Shown here: in pieces, positions 31,108 to 54,852 of the stretch | How the letters are laid out: every line of letters begins with the position of its first letter | How positions within the stretch are numbered: the stretch's first letter is position 1 | Assembly (NCBI GenBank): GCA_026745465.1 | Contig: JACYXH010000310.1 | Coordinates: 2,170,501-2,234,500, forward strand | Direction of reading: 5' to 3' | Source of the DNA: Lota lota | Taxonomy: Eukaryota > Chordata > Actinopteri > Gadiformes > Lotidae | Length of the DNA: 64,000 nucleotides | The notes under the pieces: model-generated | What the model was told of the DNA's origin: nothing | Database searches by the model: none | What the model saw: only the letters and a program-made list of their open reading frames with translations | Program-made: the position numbers and the translations under genes

Positions 31108-31312
31108 GTTGACTGAATCTTCCGTCGATACATAGTACAAATAAATAGGATTGAAAAATAATGTTGATTAAAACAAAAAATGTTTTCATAAACAAAAACA
31201 TCTGCTACAAAATGACTAGATCCTGTTAAAAAACATTATTAAGAAATGTAACACTGGTTCATTCGCTGTTAAAGCCATTGGTTGTTAAAATATAATATGA
31301 GGTCAGATTCTT

Positions 31313-35516
<4,204 letters not shown>

Positions 35517-35569
35517 GTTGTCTTGCCGTGAAGGACTTGAGTTGTGAGTTGTGAGCACCGCATGCAGGC

Positions 35570-35577
35570 CTTATATA
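35570..35577 (-). promoter_or_regulatory. TATA box of mmp13
   Basis: TATATAAG on the minus strand, about 54 bases upstream of the mmp13 start codon. This predicts a transcription start near 35545 and a 5' UTR of roughly 30 bases. Confidence 0.75.
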
Positions 35578-35619
35578 CCTTCACGGCTGGACCGTGACTT
35601 GTTGAGTAACCAAGAAAAC

Positions 35620-35640
35620 TGAGTCACTGGATGAGGAAAC
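35620..35640. promoter_or_regulatory. AP-1 site next to an ETS/PEA3-like site upstream of mmp13
   Basis: A perfect AP-1 consensus TGAGTCA lies at 35620-35626 with AGGAAAC beside it, about 45 bases upstream of the TATA box. AP-1 and PEA3 elements close to the TATA box are the known regulatory arrangement of mammalian collagenase and stromelysin promoters. Function here is inferred from the match and position. Confidence 0.6.
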
Positions 35641-37260
35641 ACACCCTATATTGATGGTGGAGGAAGATAGGAAGAGCTTAGTTAAGGAGAAGGAAGACAA
35701 AATTCCCCGAACGTACTGATACCAAGGAGACATGTTTTAAACATGCTTGACATGCTGTGCACGTCATATGTTGTGTTACTTAACAATGTTTGGTGTTCAC
35801 TGTTTATGAGATTGAATATTGTATATGTTACGTGAATAGTCATAAATTTAGTTATTGAGTGACTTATATACTTATATAATAATTTCTAAGAAGATAATAT
35901 TAATAAATAATAAATTAATAAACACTTTTGCAGGCAATGCCAGTATCATATAATTATAATGAATGTGTTTTGTGTAGTTATACATAGATGTTGAGTGTAA
36001 GTAGTTACTAACATTTTGGTTACCTTGGCTAAAGACAGAAATTATTGTGTGTTAAAAGAAGCAGTGATCAGTGATCTTAAATCTACATATTTATATTAAT
36101 TTGCAATAATACTGCTCCTAGTGCTGCTGATGGGTCAAATGCAGAGAACAAATGTTGTTGTGTAGCAGCCTACTTCTACATGTGCAATGACATAAAAACT
36201 TATTCTGATTCTAAGTATGCTGGCCCGAAAACCTTTAAAATGTTCTCACACAAAACTGTACAACATTGACATCCAAACTATAACATACATAAAACAATTA
36301 TTAACTGGATTTAGTTTTGATTTGTTTTACTTTTGCATCATTAACGGCATATTGTAGAATTAGCAGTGCATCAATCATATGCCAGTGTTAATATACAAAC
36401 GGTGATGCTTTGGATGACGGCCCTATAATGAATGATGATTATTATTAAGTATTGTAATGTAAAGTTGCCTTTGATTGCATTTTTGGTCAGGCCTTTTGTT
36501 GCTAACCCTCCTGAGTGGTGATTCCGGGTATACAAGCTGTCCTCTGCTGCCTCAGGCTAGCGTCATTTCTGGGAAGACGGCACATTGACATGCTGCCACT
36601 TGCCCCACAGGTATTAGCACAGATATTACGTCCAACTCCAGCACATGTAGAGCAATATTAAGCAATAGTGAGTAATAGAAACAATATTTATTGCTCAAAA
36701 TTTTAATTAATCCCAGATTACATGTAATACAACTCTTTATAGGTCTGGGATATGGTCCACAGGATTAGTTGATATGGATATTGTAAAATAGTACAGTAAC
36801 ACATTGAAATAGTACTATAGTCATAAAGATATTTAGTTTATATTTATATATATTAAATATTTATATATTACATAAAACATACAAACATTCCATTATTAAG
36901 ATTTTGTATGGCACATGCATATATTTCCTGACTGTTGTACACATATCAATGGAAAACTGCATGGAAGTGTCTGATCGATTGCTCAATGATTTTCTCAGGC
37001 TCAAATTGACAAACATGCCAACATGGAATCATTTGTAAACATTATGAAACAGATGGCATAGTGACAACACAGTATGTGCTAATATAATGTCATCATTTCA
37101 ACCACTTCCCTGTGTTTTTCATCACTTCCTGTAAACCATGTCTACAGACAGTAAGTACTATTTGTATTACTGGATTTACACAAGCCAAGACCACAGACAT
37201 ACACACACACGCACAAACACACACAGGGGCACAGACACACAAGCACACCCACCACCTCGC

Positions 37261-37263
<3 letters not shown>

Positions 37264-37332
<69 letters not shown>
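37264..37332. repeat. (CA)n microsatellite
   Basis: About 34 CA units preceded by imperfect CA-rich sequence from about 37200. Confidence 0.95.
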
Positions 37333-37333
<1 letters not shown>

Positions 37334-38189
37334 CCTCATCACCATCCTAATCATCAGGGGCCAGTAGGACGGTTAAAAACGACACTAGCGATGACCAATC
37401 AAGCCATGCCTCCCTTCATCAGGATTTCGTTCCCAGAGTCCCCCCGGCATCCAAGCATATGACGAGCCGGCCTTCTGGAGATGACATATTTCACTTCAGG
37501 GTCGCATTTGTACTAGAATCCTCCTTTGAAGAAGTATACAAATCCTGTGTGGGATGGTGGGTACACATCACGCATTAAGCAAAGTACAATTTAGTTATTG
37601 TTTGTGTGTTTAATATAACTTTCACAGATGATCAAATTGATGGCAAATCATTAGTTCCCCAACAAAAATGTTACCCATATAAAGAAATGGCTGCATCGAG
37701 GTGAGAGGGAACACCTGGCCATTGCTGGTCTATGGGCACTGGGGACCCTTCCTCCATTGTCTTCCGCTGATCGTTGTATCTGGAAAACAGCGGTACATGC
37801 TGATTGTAATCCTTCACAACTTACTCATCACACACGACACATCTTATTCAAGATACACAACCACTATCATCATATGAGCTACAGATGTTGATATTCATTA
37901 TCTTGCAGAGGTGACTAATTGCTATATATATATATATATAAAACCTTGCCTTGCCGTATCTATGATATCAGTCAACAACAAGTATCAGGAAGTGTTAATC
38001 AGTTACCGGGGAGAATGACATCATTGTCTTTCATTCACTCTGCCACCAAATTTACCCAGCCTGTCTGGCCACAGCCTGTTTGGCCATTCGAACAGACACT
38101 TCTGATTCAGACTGGAGGACAACTCAGCCTAGCACTTAGTGTAGTCTACATATAGGTAAAAACAGAGCAGGGTTGAATGGATACTGGGT

Positions 38190-38375
38190 CAGGATAGTCT
38201 ATTGCCTAGGGTGTCTGTCCGTCAGCCAAACAATTCTGGGTTCGAACCCAGAATCAGCCAAACCAGAAGGCATACAGTACTTGAGCAAGATGCCTAACCC
38301 ATACCTGATCTTTAAAGACATGTATACGGAATTACTGGCACTTTGGCAAAAAAGCCCCTGGTAAATAGTAGTAAA
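38190..38375 (+). mobile_element. tRNA-derived SINE copy
   Basis: A B box ggttcgaaccc lies at 38239-38249, downstream of a tRNA-like stretch. It is followed by cttgagcaagatgcctaacc, a motif shared by many fish SINEs, and a degenerate tail (ctttggcaaaaaagcccctg). It lies between two hemopexin exons of the MMP pseudogene. Confidence 0.7.
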
Positions 38376-38560
38376 TATAGAAAATGGATATGGGGGTACC
38401 TCCAGCACTCAGTGCCAGTGAAGAAGACGGTGAGGTGTGCGGAGCGGAAGTGAAGGGCAGTGTCTACTGCCTGCACCCTGGGAGGGAAGCCCAGATCTGA
38501 GATGTTCCTGGGGAACCCTCCCATCAGCTTTAACTGTCTGATCGCCCAGTACTGACTACC

Positions 38561-38563
<3 letters not shown>

Positions 38564-38623
<60 letters not shown>

Positions 38624-38714
38624 GCAGACACACACACACACACACACACACACGCAGGCATAGACACACACATACACAGGCGTAGACACACACACACACA
38701 CACACCGGCAGGCA

Positions 38715-38754
<40 letters not shown>

Positions 38755-38795
38755 CAGCCACACACAAATGGAGGCAGAAACACACACACAGACAC
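38564..38795. repeat. Compound (CA)n array with gaggcaga- and gcaggca-type interruptions
   Basis: Several CA blocks separated by short G-containing spacers. The sense (GT)n ends directly at the acceptor of pseudogene exon 38400-38559. Confidence 0.95.
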
Positions 38796-39201
38796 AGTAA
38801 ATACAGTAAGTCAGACATAGAAAAAAAGCACTATTAGCACTGTTAAAAATAAATTATCTTGAAAGAGATTTTACGCATACCTTTGAAAAACATGAGTTGG
38901 TTCATCTCCACATTCTCATAGACAGCGTCCATGTTATGTGGTAAGGCATCGGGCCACAAGCCACGGATCAGACTGATCCCTATCTCATCAGATACTTACG
39001 CCACATAAATCTACAAAGACAGACAGACCATGGGCTTTTAACAGGTTGCTTTAATGAATGGGCTGCCAGTATTTTGACTGCTGTAGATCATGTGTTGAAA
39101 CAGGTGAACTTTGTGACGTCACGGTGTATACCTGTCTTTGAAAAAAACACAATCTCCTGCTGAAGTTCTGTCACCGCATCGAACGACAAATTTTCTAACT
39201 A

Positions 39202-39333
<132 letters not shown>

Positions 39334-39668
39334 TCAAACGGAGACCCATCCTCATGATCTGTGGAAACAGCACATAACAACACATGCAACGACAAGTAAC
39401 GTTAGTGAGTTCTTCATTGGTATCTGTCAAAGCCGCAGGGGGCCCCTCACCTCCGTGGTGGAAGGAGATGACGATGTCAGCATCCGTATGGCTTCTCTTG
39501 CGAACGTGAATGGGCGTCACCTCCGCCCACATCCTCCACGCCCTCCGGAAGGCTCTGTGGACCTCAGGGCAGTAGCTAGAGATTCTGGGATGACGTCTTT
39601 ACTAAAGAAACAAAAACGTAGTTTTTACAGGCATACTCATAACTTACAGTACATGCTCACTGTGTTGA

Positions 39669-39678
39669 GCCCTAACCC

Positions 39679-39713
<35 letters not shown>

Positions 39714-39854
39714 ACCACCACCACCATTCCTTTCAAATATTAATCCAGGGCTGAAAACAAATAAAACGTGCTGTGTTTGACAACAGTAGTCACTGCTGAT
39801 GTTTGCACTGTCATGCTACCTGGTAGAAAATGACACCCACACACACACACAGAC

Positions 39855-39905
<51 letters not shown>

Positions 39906-39914
39906 ACACACACG
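39669..39914. repeat. Two long C homopolymers and a (CA)n run
   Basis: About 32 C at 39682-39713, preceded by two ccctaa units, and about 34 C at 39857-39890, followed by CA repeats. Confidence 0.93.
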
Positions 39915-41459
39915 CACACACATAAACAGAGTGCAAGGAGCATCAACAGACAGAAAAACATTCCACACATTGCCCTAAACCTTTAATAAAGCTAACATGC
40001 TTAATAATGGGTCTACTCATGCTTTGTAATTGTAGGTGTCGCCAACATAGAGGGGGCCAAGGATTTTTTACTAGTATTGTCGTTGTGACGGCAGAAAAAG
40101 GTACACATGTAGTCTATCATGCGGATTTGGATGTGGATTGTGACTATTTTGAGGAGGGTGGAACAAACTGTTTAAGTTGTATATAGTTCCATAATGCAAC
40201 ATGCATTAATCACGACCATGTCTGCAACTAACCTCTGAACTCTGATCTCTGATCTTTAATGCATGGCAAAGGGATGATTTTTATGTTATACAGCAGAAAA
40301 TGTTGTCCAAGGCTTTTTATAATAAGTGTATATCAGTAGCTAATTGTGTTACCATCAGCAAAATCGTTACCACGGCCAAGTGGGGTTACATTGCAGTATA
40401 ATGTAAGCTCAGGTTACCGATTTATTTAAATTAAAGTGAAGTATTAAATCACAATTACTTTAAGACCAGAACTGAAAATGATTGTATGATTAGCAATATT
40501 ATTATTACATTTTAAAATGCATCCAAAATTCAATACAAAATACAGTTAATATGTATTGAAATGCTCATATTACACTCTATCTAAGAAACTGCACAGTAGC
40601 TACAAAAGATACTACAATTATTGCAAACTAGGTATATTTTACCTATGATTCTACATACCTGCTAAGATGTCATATAAAGTATATACATTTAACAATGTTT
40701 TTTAAGGACGATAAAAACAGTTCAAACTCACTTCTTTTGGAATGAAATGACATGAAGAAAAACATTTTAAGTAATTACTCGTTCTCTGTTAATTAGTGAA
40801 AGTAGACCAACAACAAAAAATCCCTCCAAAAACATTTTTTATATATTTTTTATATTGAATCTATGAAATAGCTTTCTAGTACTATGGGTTAAACAGGAAC
40901 AATCCATTTGAACAATACACCAAATATATAGTAAAGAGTAAATTTTACTGTCTAGAGCAGGCACCGGTGCATGTCACCAGTAGAGGCTTTTACATGAAAG
41001 CAATTATTCCACTTCACTGAGCTAACGTACAACTAAGGCATCGCATCAAGAGCATCACTTACATGAAAGAAAACGGTAAAGCCGTCCCGGGAAGACATTG
41101 CATTCATTTAGAAAACCGCCACAACAAAGACAAAGCACAGACTAGTCGATCATCCTTGCTACTCCCTTGGGTCCTATACTTAACCCATCATCTATCCATC
41201 ATAAATACCTTTGCAAACATCACCTCATTCTGTGATGGTGCAGGTGGGCCAGGCCGGTCTGGGGTCTGCAGGGGAAAGCAATGGAGCCTGCTGGGCACCA
41301 GGAGGGCCAGGAGTCCCAGCCACAGTGTCCCCATCTCTTCAAGGCGCATCCCCACAAGGAAGTCTCCGTCTCTGGATATACGGCTGACTGTGTGAAGGGC
41401 TGTGTCTGTGTGTCAAGGTACTGAAAAGACCCCTGAATCACACCGTTAATTATGTTTGC

Positions 41460-41723
41460 CTGTGTGTGTGTGTGTGTGTGTGTGTTTGTGTATGATTGTG
41501 TGTGTGTGTCTGTGTGTGTGTGTGTGTTTTGAGTATGTTTGTGTGTGTGTGGGGGGGGGGGAGGATCTGGGGACGGCGATGTGTGTGTGTGTGCATATAT
41601 GAGTGTGTGTCTATTTCTGTGTGTCATTTTATGTGTGTGTACATGCTTGCATGATTTCAGTGTTTTGTGTGTGTGTATGTGTGTGAAAGAGTGTTAGTGT
41701 TTTGTGTGTGTATGTTTCAGCGT

Positions 41724-41817
<94 letters not shown>

Positions 41818-41840
41818 TATGTGCATGTGTGTGTGTGCAC
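41460..41840. repeat. Compound (GT)n array
   Basis: Scattered GT blocks with one long run of about 36 units at 41743-41814, just upstream of the MMP pseudogene's first exon. Confidence 0.93.
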
Positions 41841-44800
41841 AGTGGGACGGGCACAGTGGGCTCCATGCACAGCGGGGTCTCATCCTAAACACTACAAAGG
41901 CAGCTCTGCCTCTGTACCTGCTTCTACCTCGCAGTCTGTAAATGTGTGTTATCAGCCATGGATTTGCATAGTCAAGACATATCCATGAAACATAAAAACA
42001 AGGTGTTGTTTCGTGGGATAACACAGTGGAACAGCACTCCAAGTCGTAACCTGAAGACACACAAGACCTCTCTACAGCAGAACTAGAAGTTATTGGCCTT
42101 TAAGAGAAGATGTATTGGCTGCAGCCTTTGTTGACATGCCAACATAGCAAATTATGTTTAGGTGATGAATCTAAATTATTATTATTCATTATAACAATGG
42201 GGTCACATTGTTGAGGTAAGAAAACCACATGGAATTGAAAGATTCCAAGTGATGTGTATTCAATTTTCTTTAAAAAAATATTTAAAGAACAAAATACCTT
42301 AGACGACCTCTGTCTCTTAAAAGTATATTTTCTTAAAAGAAAATCATAGACTGTACAACCATTTCATGATCAGGCTGATGATGAATGATTAAACATGAGA
42401 TCTTAAGCTACTTTAGGTGTGTGACACAGTAGAGGATATGAGTGTGTAAAGTAAACCTTGATGACATCAAAACTGTTGACTAATGTTTTTAATAAATTAT
42501 TAATAAATCGAAACTTTTTCTGGTTTTAGCTTAATCCCAGTATATTGAACATGAAGACATTATAAAAATCCTGCTAGAACCAGCCATGTAAACAAACAAA
42601 TACATTTACAAATAAAGAACCAAAATAACAACAATGAAGCAACATTTCTTTTATTTTTCATGGGTGCTTTAACTATGACTCTTCTATAATCATAGTTTAT
42701 AACAGCCTATGGACTCAAACACCCGGTGCTGTTTTGATTCCTCTGAGGACGTAAACAACAGTGCACTGTGCTTCCCCTGTATTACTCATATCCCTTTGAA
42801 GACGCTGTCAGATGTTGGGACATTCACAAATTGCAAACCTCACCCAGCATATTGTTTGTAAGGACAACATTAATTAATTACAGAGCCAATACTGTTCCTG
42901 ATCCTGTGATTACAACAAAACAGTATGAATCTTTGCCAGCAAATCACTGTCAAGAATTGTTTTAAAACTGTAGATTCTAACCTCCCAAACAAAACAAATG
43001 CATTTAAAAATTCTGTGCTAGTATTTGTCACTCACAGCAACTGATTGTTGCCGGCAGCGACATTAATCAGCAGCAGAACAACCATATATGGGTTCGCAAC
43101 TTCTCTGTTGAGCTTGTTCATTTGAAGTCTCTTCAGGGAACTCAGAGGATTCATTCCTTTAACGTCTTTGTATTGTCTAATTTTAACCCAAGACAGCTCA
43201 AACTAGCCCTATCACATGTTACAAGAGTATGTGTGCTAGCAGAGAAATGTGTGTTTGTGTGTGGCCTTGGTTTATGAGTTTCAGTATATGGGAGTGAGAC
43301 CAGTTAGTCAGTTTTAATGAAGCTCTACGTATTTGCTCTTTGGTTTCCTTCACCAATGATCTCATCACAGGTTGAAATGCATTAATACGAGCTTCTCACA
43401 ATCAGGGGACAGGGCAGGAAGGGAAACAAGGCGACAGTGCCCATAAGAGTACCCACACCCTCACACGGCATGGACTATAACCAGTGTGTAATGGGCACAC
43501 CTTTCACCTGCATGACTAATCCAGTACCTCCCAGTGCTACCACGGTGCACTGCTTTAACTGATGGTGTGGTGCACAGAGCTGCTCTGTGTGATATTGTCG
43601 AGTACCATGGATTAAGCATTGTGCGCATATTCGTAATCACTATGTCTATTACTGATGCTATTGACACCAGTATATTTCACAAGCTGTTTGGCGGGTAGAC
43701 GATTTCCAAACAAAGTTGGTTGAATCATCCAGAGACTTTGACGAAAACGAATACGCGTTTTGTCCCTGTGTGTAATGTTTGAAGAAATAGAGGAAGTGAC
43801 CAGAAATAACTTGTGGTGATACTCCTGGTCAATGTTTTCACCATCTTTAATGTGGCAACAGATGTAAAACCATATGAAGACCAGCACAGCGCAAACATTA
43901 CAAAAGAAAGAAGAAAAAATGATTTGTGTTACAATGTAGTTAGTTAGTTTTACAATACAGCTAGTCAAAATGTTATGAAAACAAACTATAAACAGCTAAA
44001 AAGTGAGACATACATTGGAATGGTCGGTTTGAATACATGCTCATTCGCATACAATAGGGTTTTCTTTTTTTACAACCCCCTAAAAGCTGTTATGGCTTAC
44101 ATGAGTAAGTGTTTCAGTAGTCTAAAGAGGGGCAGATAATACAGTTGAGCTATTTTCATTTTGTTTAAGACTGACATCAAGGCATCTCGGATCATACTCA
44201 CTGCAAAAATAAAAATAAGGCACACTCGTCGACAAGTGTTGACCCTCTCTACCAGGCTCATACTCCACAAGACTAACACATGCAAAACAGTGTCCATTGT
44301 TCTCATGTGTTTTCACTTAACATTAAGGGGGCCATATGGATGATGTTTACTGCCAGTATGGTGAACTACATCAGTGATGAAACCTGATAAACAAATTGGC
44401 CTATATATCATTATACACAGATAACCTTACATATACATGAACAGTCTTGCACTCTATTCAAGTTATAATATTCTCCAGGCCGTTTCCAATTATGTTTTTA
44501 TAGGGGCATTTATTTTCTCAATTTGTAAAAAATAAATGGCCTTCATAGCGTAGAACAATTTGGTTCAGGAAACACAATGGGAAAGTCAGGTCGTTTTCAG
44601 CTTGTTATGAAACTATAACAACAATCAATGAGTGATACAGAACACTATGCCATCTTCTGGTTACATGTATATTTCATCATAAGAACTGCATCTGTGCAGA
44701 ACTGCAAGGTGCCTTTAACAGATGTGCAATGACATCGAAATCATATAAATACCTAAATATAAAAATATTACACATTTTGAAATCACATTTCAACACGCAA

Positions 44801-45587
44801 CATGAATTAGCTAAATGTTGATATTACTCAAGAAAAAATCAAGTGTTTTATTAGTACCTGAACTTAAGTTAAACCACTTAACAAAGGAAGAAGCTACATG
44901 GAATGGTTTAACCACAATTACACTTTAAATAAACCTCCTTCCAGTATTCAATTTCAAGCAAACTTCAGTTGTACCTACCCCTACAGTGTCTGAAAGTACC
45001 TTTCCCCAGTTATGGAACGATTTACCTTGGACAATGTTAAGAAAATATTGGCAATGTAACGATGCAGACCTCAATTAACATTTTTCCTTGCTTTGGCAGG
45101 TTTCTTTTTGTTTTGTTTTGCAATTTATTGGCATCTATAAGGACTTTTGTGGCAAGTTCAGCAACAACAACACTTACTAAAACATTTAAATAACAACCCT
45201 TTTTGTTTACCAATGATTACTGTAAATAATCATAATAATAATATTTATTGTAAAAGAAACACTGCCATTTCCGAACACTTCCTAATGTTATACTGATCTT
45301 AGCAAGCCCTCATTGTAAAATCTGAGGTTATCAGGGATGGTGCCTTAGGGAACCCCTGCCGTTCTGGTTGTGTGATGACACTACCCAGCAGTGGGTCATT
45401 GGCAGGGTCCGTGCTGTGTTGTTTGTGTGCCTGGTGATGGCCATTCTGTCTTCAGCCTGTCTTCTGAGGCTCAATGTGCAATGTTGGCCACACGCCGCAT
45501 AAAAACTGCACAAATGTTTTGTGTAAAGAAAAGCTGCGTGACAATGGTATGTAATTTGTGTGTAAAAAGGAAAAAGGCCTTACATAC
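41841..45587. other. AT-rich gap holding the unplaced acer3 3' end
   Basis: No gene was recognised. The last acer3 exon (about 17 codons) and its 3' UTR are expected here, but no matching splice-bounded sequence could be identified by eye. Confidence 0.5.
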
Positions 45588-51634
<6,047 letters not shown>

Positions 51635-52854
51635 GATGAAAAAAGCGGACTAATGGAGTGAATGAGGAGGCTGAATCTACAATGAACGGCGAGCTCCCCC
51701 CTCCAGCGTTTCTCTTGCGTTTTCACCCGAGCGTCATTAGAAACGCGCTGATACTGTATCGGGTGGGCGTATCTTGGAGATGATTGACAAGTGCTGCGCT
51801 TATTTGTGTTCAGTGTTCCAGAACGGCATAAGATGGGGCTCAAATCCATGGCCTTCATTATGTGAGGGACGATGGGATGGGATCCTAAAACAACATTCAT
51901 ATTAATTTAGTTAATTAAGATTAATGAAAAGAAATGTTGGCTTATTTGATAATACATTACAAAATTGTGACTGAAAAGTATTTGTTACTATAATAATTAT
52001 ATTAAAAACAATTTATATTTCTCTGATATAATAAGCAACTGCTGAAATGTAGATGCACAGTAAGCCACATACCTCTCGGTGGCGGTAGACACAAAACAGG
52101 AGTACAAAGGAGCTTAAGTAAGTATTGCAACACAATTACCATTGGAATATTGAAAGTGAATTTGACTTTTCACTTCTAAAGGATGAAAGGTTGAATTTGC
52201 TATAGATTAATCGTCTTTTTCCTCAATTTTATTATCAAAAAGAACAAACAACCACAAAAACAGCCACAAACAAATACAACTTTACAAAACATTTGCAAAA
52301 ATCAAGTAGACCAAAATATATTTTTAATAGGATGGATGAAACTCAAAAGCGATGCATCCGGTGTTTTACATTATGTCCTTACATCATTGCAGCATTACAT
52401 GTTGAAGTAAAAAAAAAAAAAGCACAGCTTCCCCTGAGTAGCATTACTATGTGCAAGGTAAGACTAGGTCACCAAATATACAGTCTACTTGTTTCAAGTC
52501 AATTCGCCTTTTGTGATAGCCTACTTATACCTTTAATTTTACTTTCAGCCAATTGAATCCCCAAAAATGACATATGCAAGTCCCTTATTCAGGAGATTAT
52601 ACTTAATATAAGTATTCATTTTGAACTCTATCTAGCTTGTTAAAAAAAAAAAACTGCTGCATGGTGATGCAGAAACCTCTCCAAGATGATTCAGAGATTT
52701 TTGGACATAGCTTTGTGCACAAAGACACGCTAAAACACTTTTGAGATTGCATTGTAAAATACAGTTGGCATCGCGACAGGTCAAAGGACTGCATCAAATA
52801 TAAAACAAAAGGGTGTGAATTTTGCATTACAAATCATACATGTGCACACATAAT

Positions 52855-52861
52855 CCCCCCC

Positions 52862-52892
<31 letters not shown>

Positions 52893-52898
52893 ACACAT
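52855..52898. repeat. Poly-C run followed by (AC)n
   Basis: About 24 C followed by about ten AC units, 60 bases downstream of the serpinh1 stop codon and so probably within its 3' UTR. Confidence 0.9.
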
Positions 52899-52956
52899 AG
52901 ATAGATAGACAAACCAAAACACAGAAAAAAGGGGGAATTGCAGTCACAGCAATACG

Positions 52957-53784
52957 TTATAATTCATCCCTCATCTTGTCTCCCTTAGGCCGGACCATCC
53001 TGCCCATGTAGAGGATGGACTTGGTCTTGAGGTCCTTCACTAGGAAGATAAAGGGGTGGTCGGCGTAGAAGAGCTTGGGGGTCTTCAGCTTCTCCGAGCT
53101 GTAGACCGTGGGGTCGATGGGGTTCCCCTCTGTGTCCCACTCCACGGCAGAGGAGTGGAAGACATTGGCCAGGTAGAGGTCCTTCTTACCCGAGATGTTG
53201 GACAGGTCCGCCTTGGCCTTGTCCACAGCATCCATCAGACCCAGTTCTCCAAGGTGTTTCTTAAAACAAACAAAAGATTTTCATGTAAATACATTTCTCA
53301 TGAGTCACTATCTATCGCCGAATGAGGTACACAATGGTGATTGAGCCTATGGCCCGCTGATGAAAGCCCTTGCATTTGCAGTATTATGAATGTTATGAAC
53401 TGGGTGTTGGTGGCGACACCGTTGGTATCCATGGGAACAATTACGCTTATCGCAAAAAGTGTAGCCAAAGAGAACAAAACCGAAATATTTAAGATGGCCA
53501 CATTAAACGCTACACCATGGACTTGACTTTGAATGACCTGCAGGTTGTGGCTGACTTCCATGCTGATTTTGGGCAGGGACACGGCCACAGCCTTCTCCTC
53601 CATCTTGGCAACCCAGGTGTCCAGCTGGTTCCTGGTCAGCAGCTTTTCCAGTCTCTCCAGGGGCTCCACGTGGTAGGGCATGATGAAGACCACCGAGGAC
53701 TTCTTATGGGCCAGGGGCATGCTCAGCACCGTTAGCTTGTTGGCCACATCCTCGTAGAGGTCGTACAGGCCTGTGGAGCGGACA

Positions 53785-53843
<59 letters not shown>

Positions 53844-54852
53844 GACACTGTCAGCCATGCAACTACATGAGTCCAATGTCAGATATGTCACATATGTTGT
53901 GTCCAGTCGACTTAAATGTACATTCAACTCTTGCCCACTAACTTCTAGATTTTCCAGCATGTTATATGTTAACAATGACATAAAGACCATGAAAAAGGTC
54001 TCACCTTTATCATGTATTTCAATGTGTTTTGTTGGTGTTTTCTGACCTGTGCGGTGCATCATCTCCACTGAAACGGTGAAGCCACGGGACACCAAGAATA
54101 CACGGTTGTCCACCATCTTGGGATGGAACTGTTCATTCCAGTGGGCTGTTATGACAAACAAAGGTAGATCGATTTATAAAGAGTGAGCATCATTCAACAA
54201 TGAATGAATGCACTTAAACAACAGTGGACATTTATTTTCCATGTATGATCTCACGTTTGAAAAACATAGCGTTGACGATCATTGCCCCGTCCGTCTTTTC
54301 CACGTCCTTCGTGACCTCAGGCAGTTTACCATCCGTAGATTTGGCCGCCCACTCATTGATAGCGTTAATGGCGCTCTTCTTGTCCTTGAAGTTTATCTTG
54401 GAGTGCTCGCAGTTGTAGTGCTTCTTGCTCTTCTTCAGGAAGCCCTCGGCAAAGGTGATGGAGCTGGGCCCGTACAGGCGGCTGCGGATCTTCCAGGTGA
54501 CGTTGCGGGCGGCGGGGTCGCTCACCTCGCTCAGCAGCTCCGCCAGGCCTGCGTGGAGCTGCTCGTCTTTCAGCTTGTCGGCCTTCAGCAGGCTCTTCAC
54601 CTGGGAGGCGGTGGAGGCCTTGCCCCCCAGGGCCACCAGGCCAAGGGCGCAGGCCACCACCACCGGGGAGATCAGGATGTTCTCCACGTCCTTCTCCTGG
54701 GCCACGTGCTGGTACAGGCTGAAGGCCAGGCTGGCGCTGCTGTCAGCCAGCAGGGAGGCGTGGGTGCTGAGGACCTTGTCTGGGGAGGCCGACGTCGCAG
54801 AGGACGCTGCGTGGGCCAGCAGGGTCAGGGCCACCAGGCTGGTGACCAACAT
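52957..54852 (-). CDS. serpinh1: Serpin H1 / HSP47, collagen-specific ER chaperone
   Basis: ER-resident chaperone that binds procollagen triple helices and accompanies them to the Golgi. Coding exons in transcription order: 54255-54852, 54047-54145, 53538-53770 and 52957-53259, all in frame, giving 410 residues (human 418). Seen: an N-terminal signal peptide, the serpin core with [24 protein letters not shown] and [11 protein letters not shown] segments, the non-inhibitory reactive-loop region ending [17 protein letters not shown], and a C-terminal RDEL retrieval signal. The coding exon has a 3' splice site at 54882/54881 (tccttgcag), so a 5' noncoding exon lies further right and was not identified. 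Fish often carry two copies of this gene; which one this is cannot be decided here. Confidence 0.97.
53783..53834. repeat. (CA)n microsatellite next to a serpinh1 acceptor
   Basis: About 24 CA units. Sense (GT)n begins about 13 bases upstream of the acceptor of exon 53538-53770. Confidence 0.95.

Noticed and set aside
39669-39681. Interstitial telomere repeat (ccctaaccctaa)
   Set aside because: Only two units, leading into a C homopolymer, which is too short to mean more than chance.
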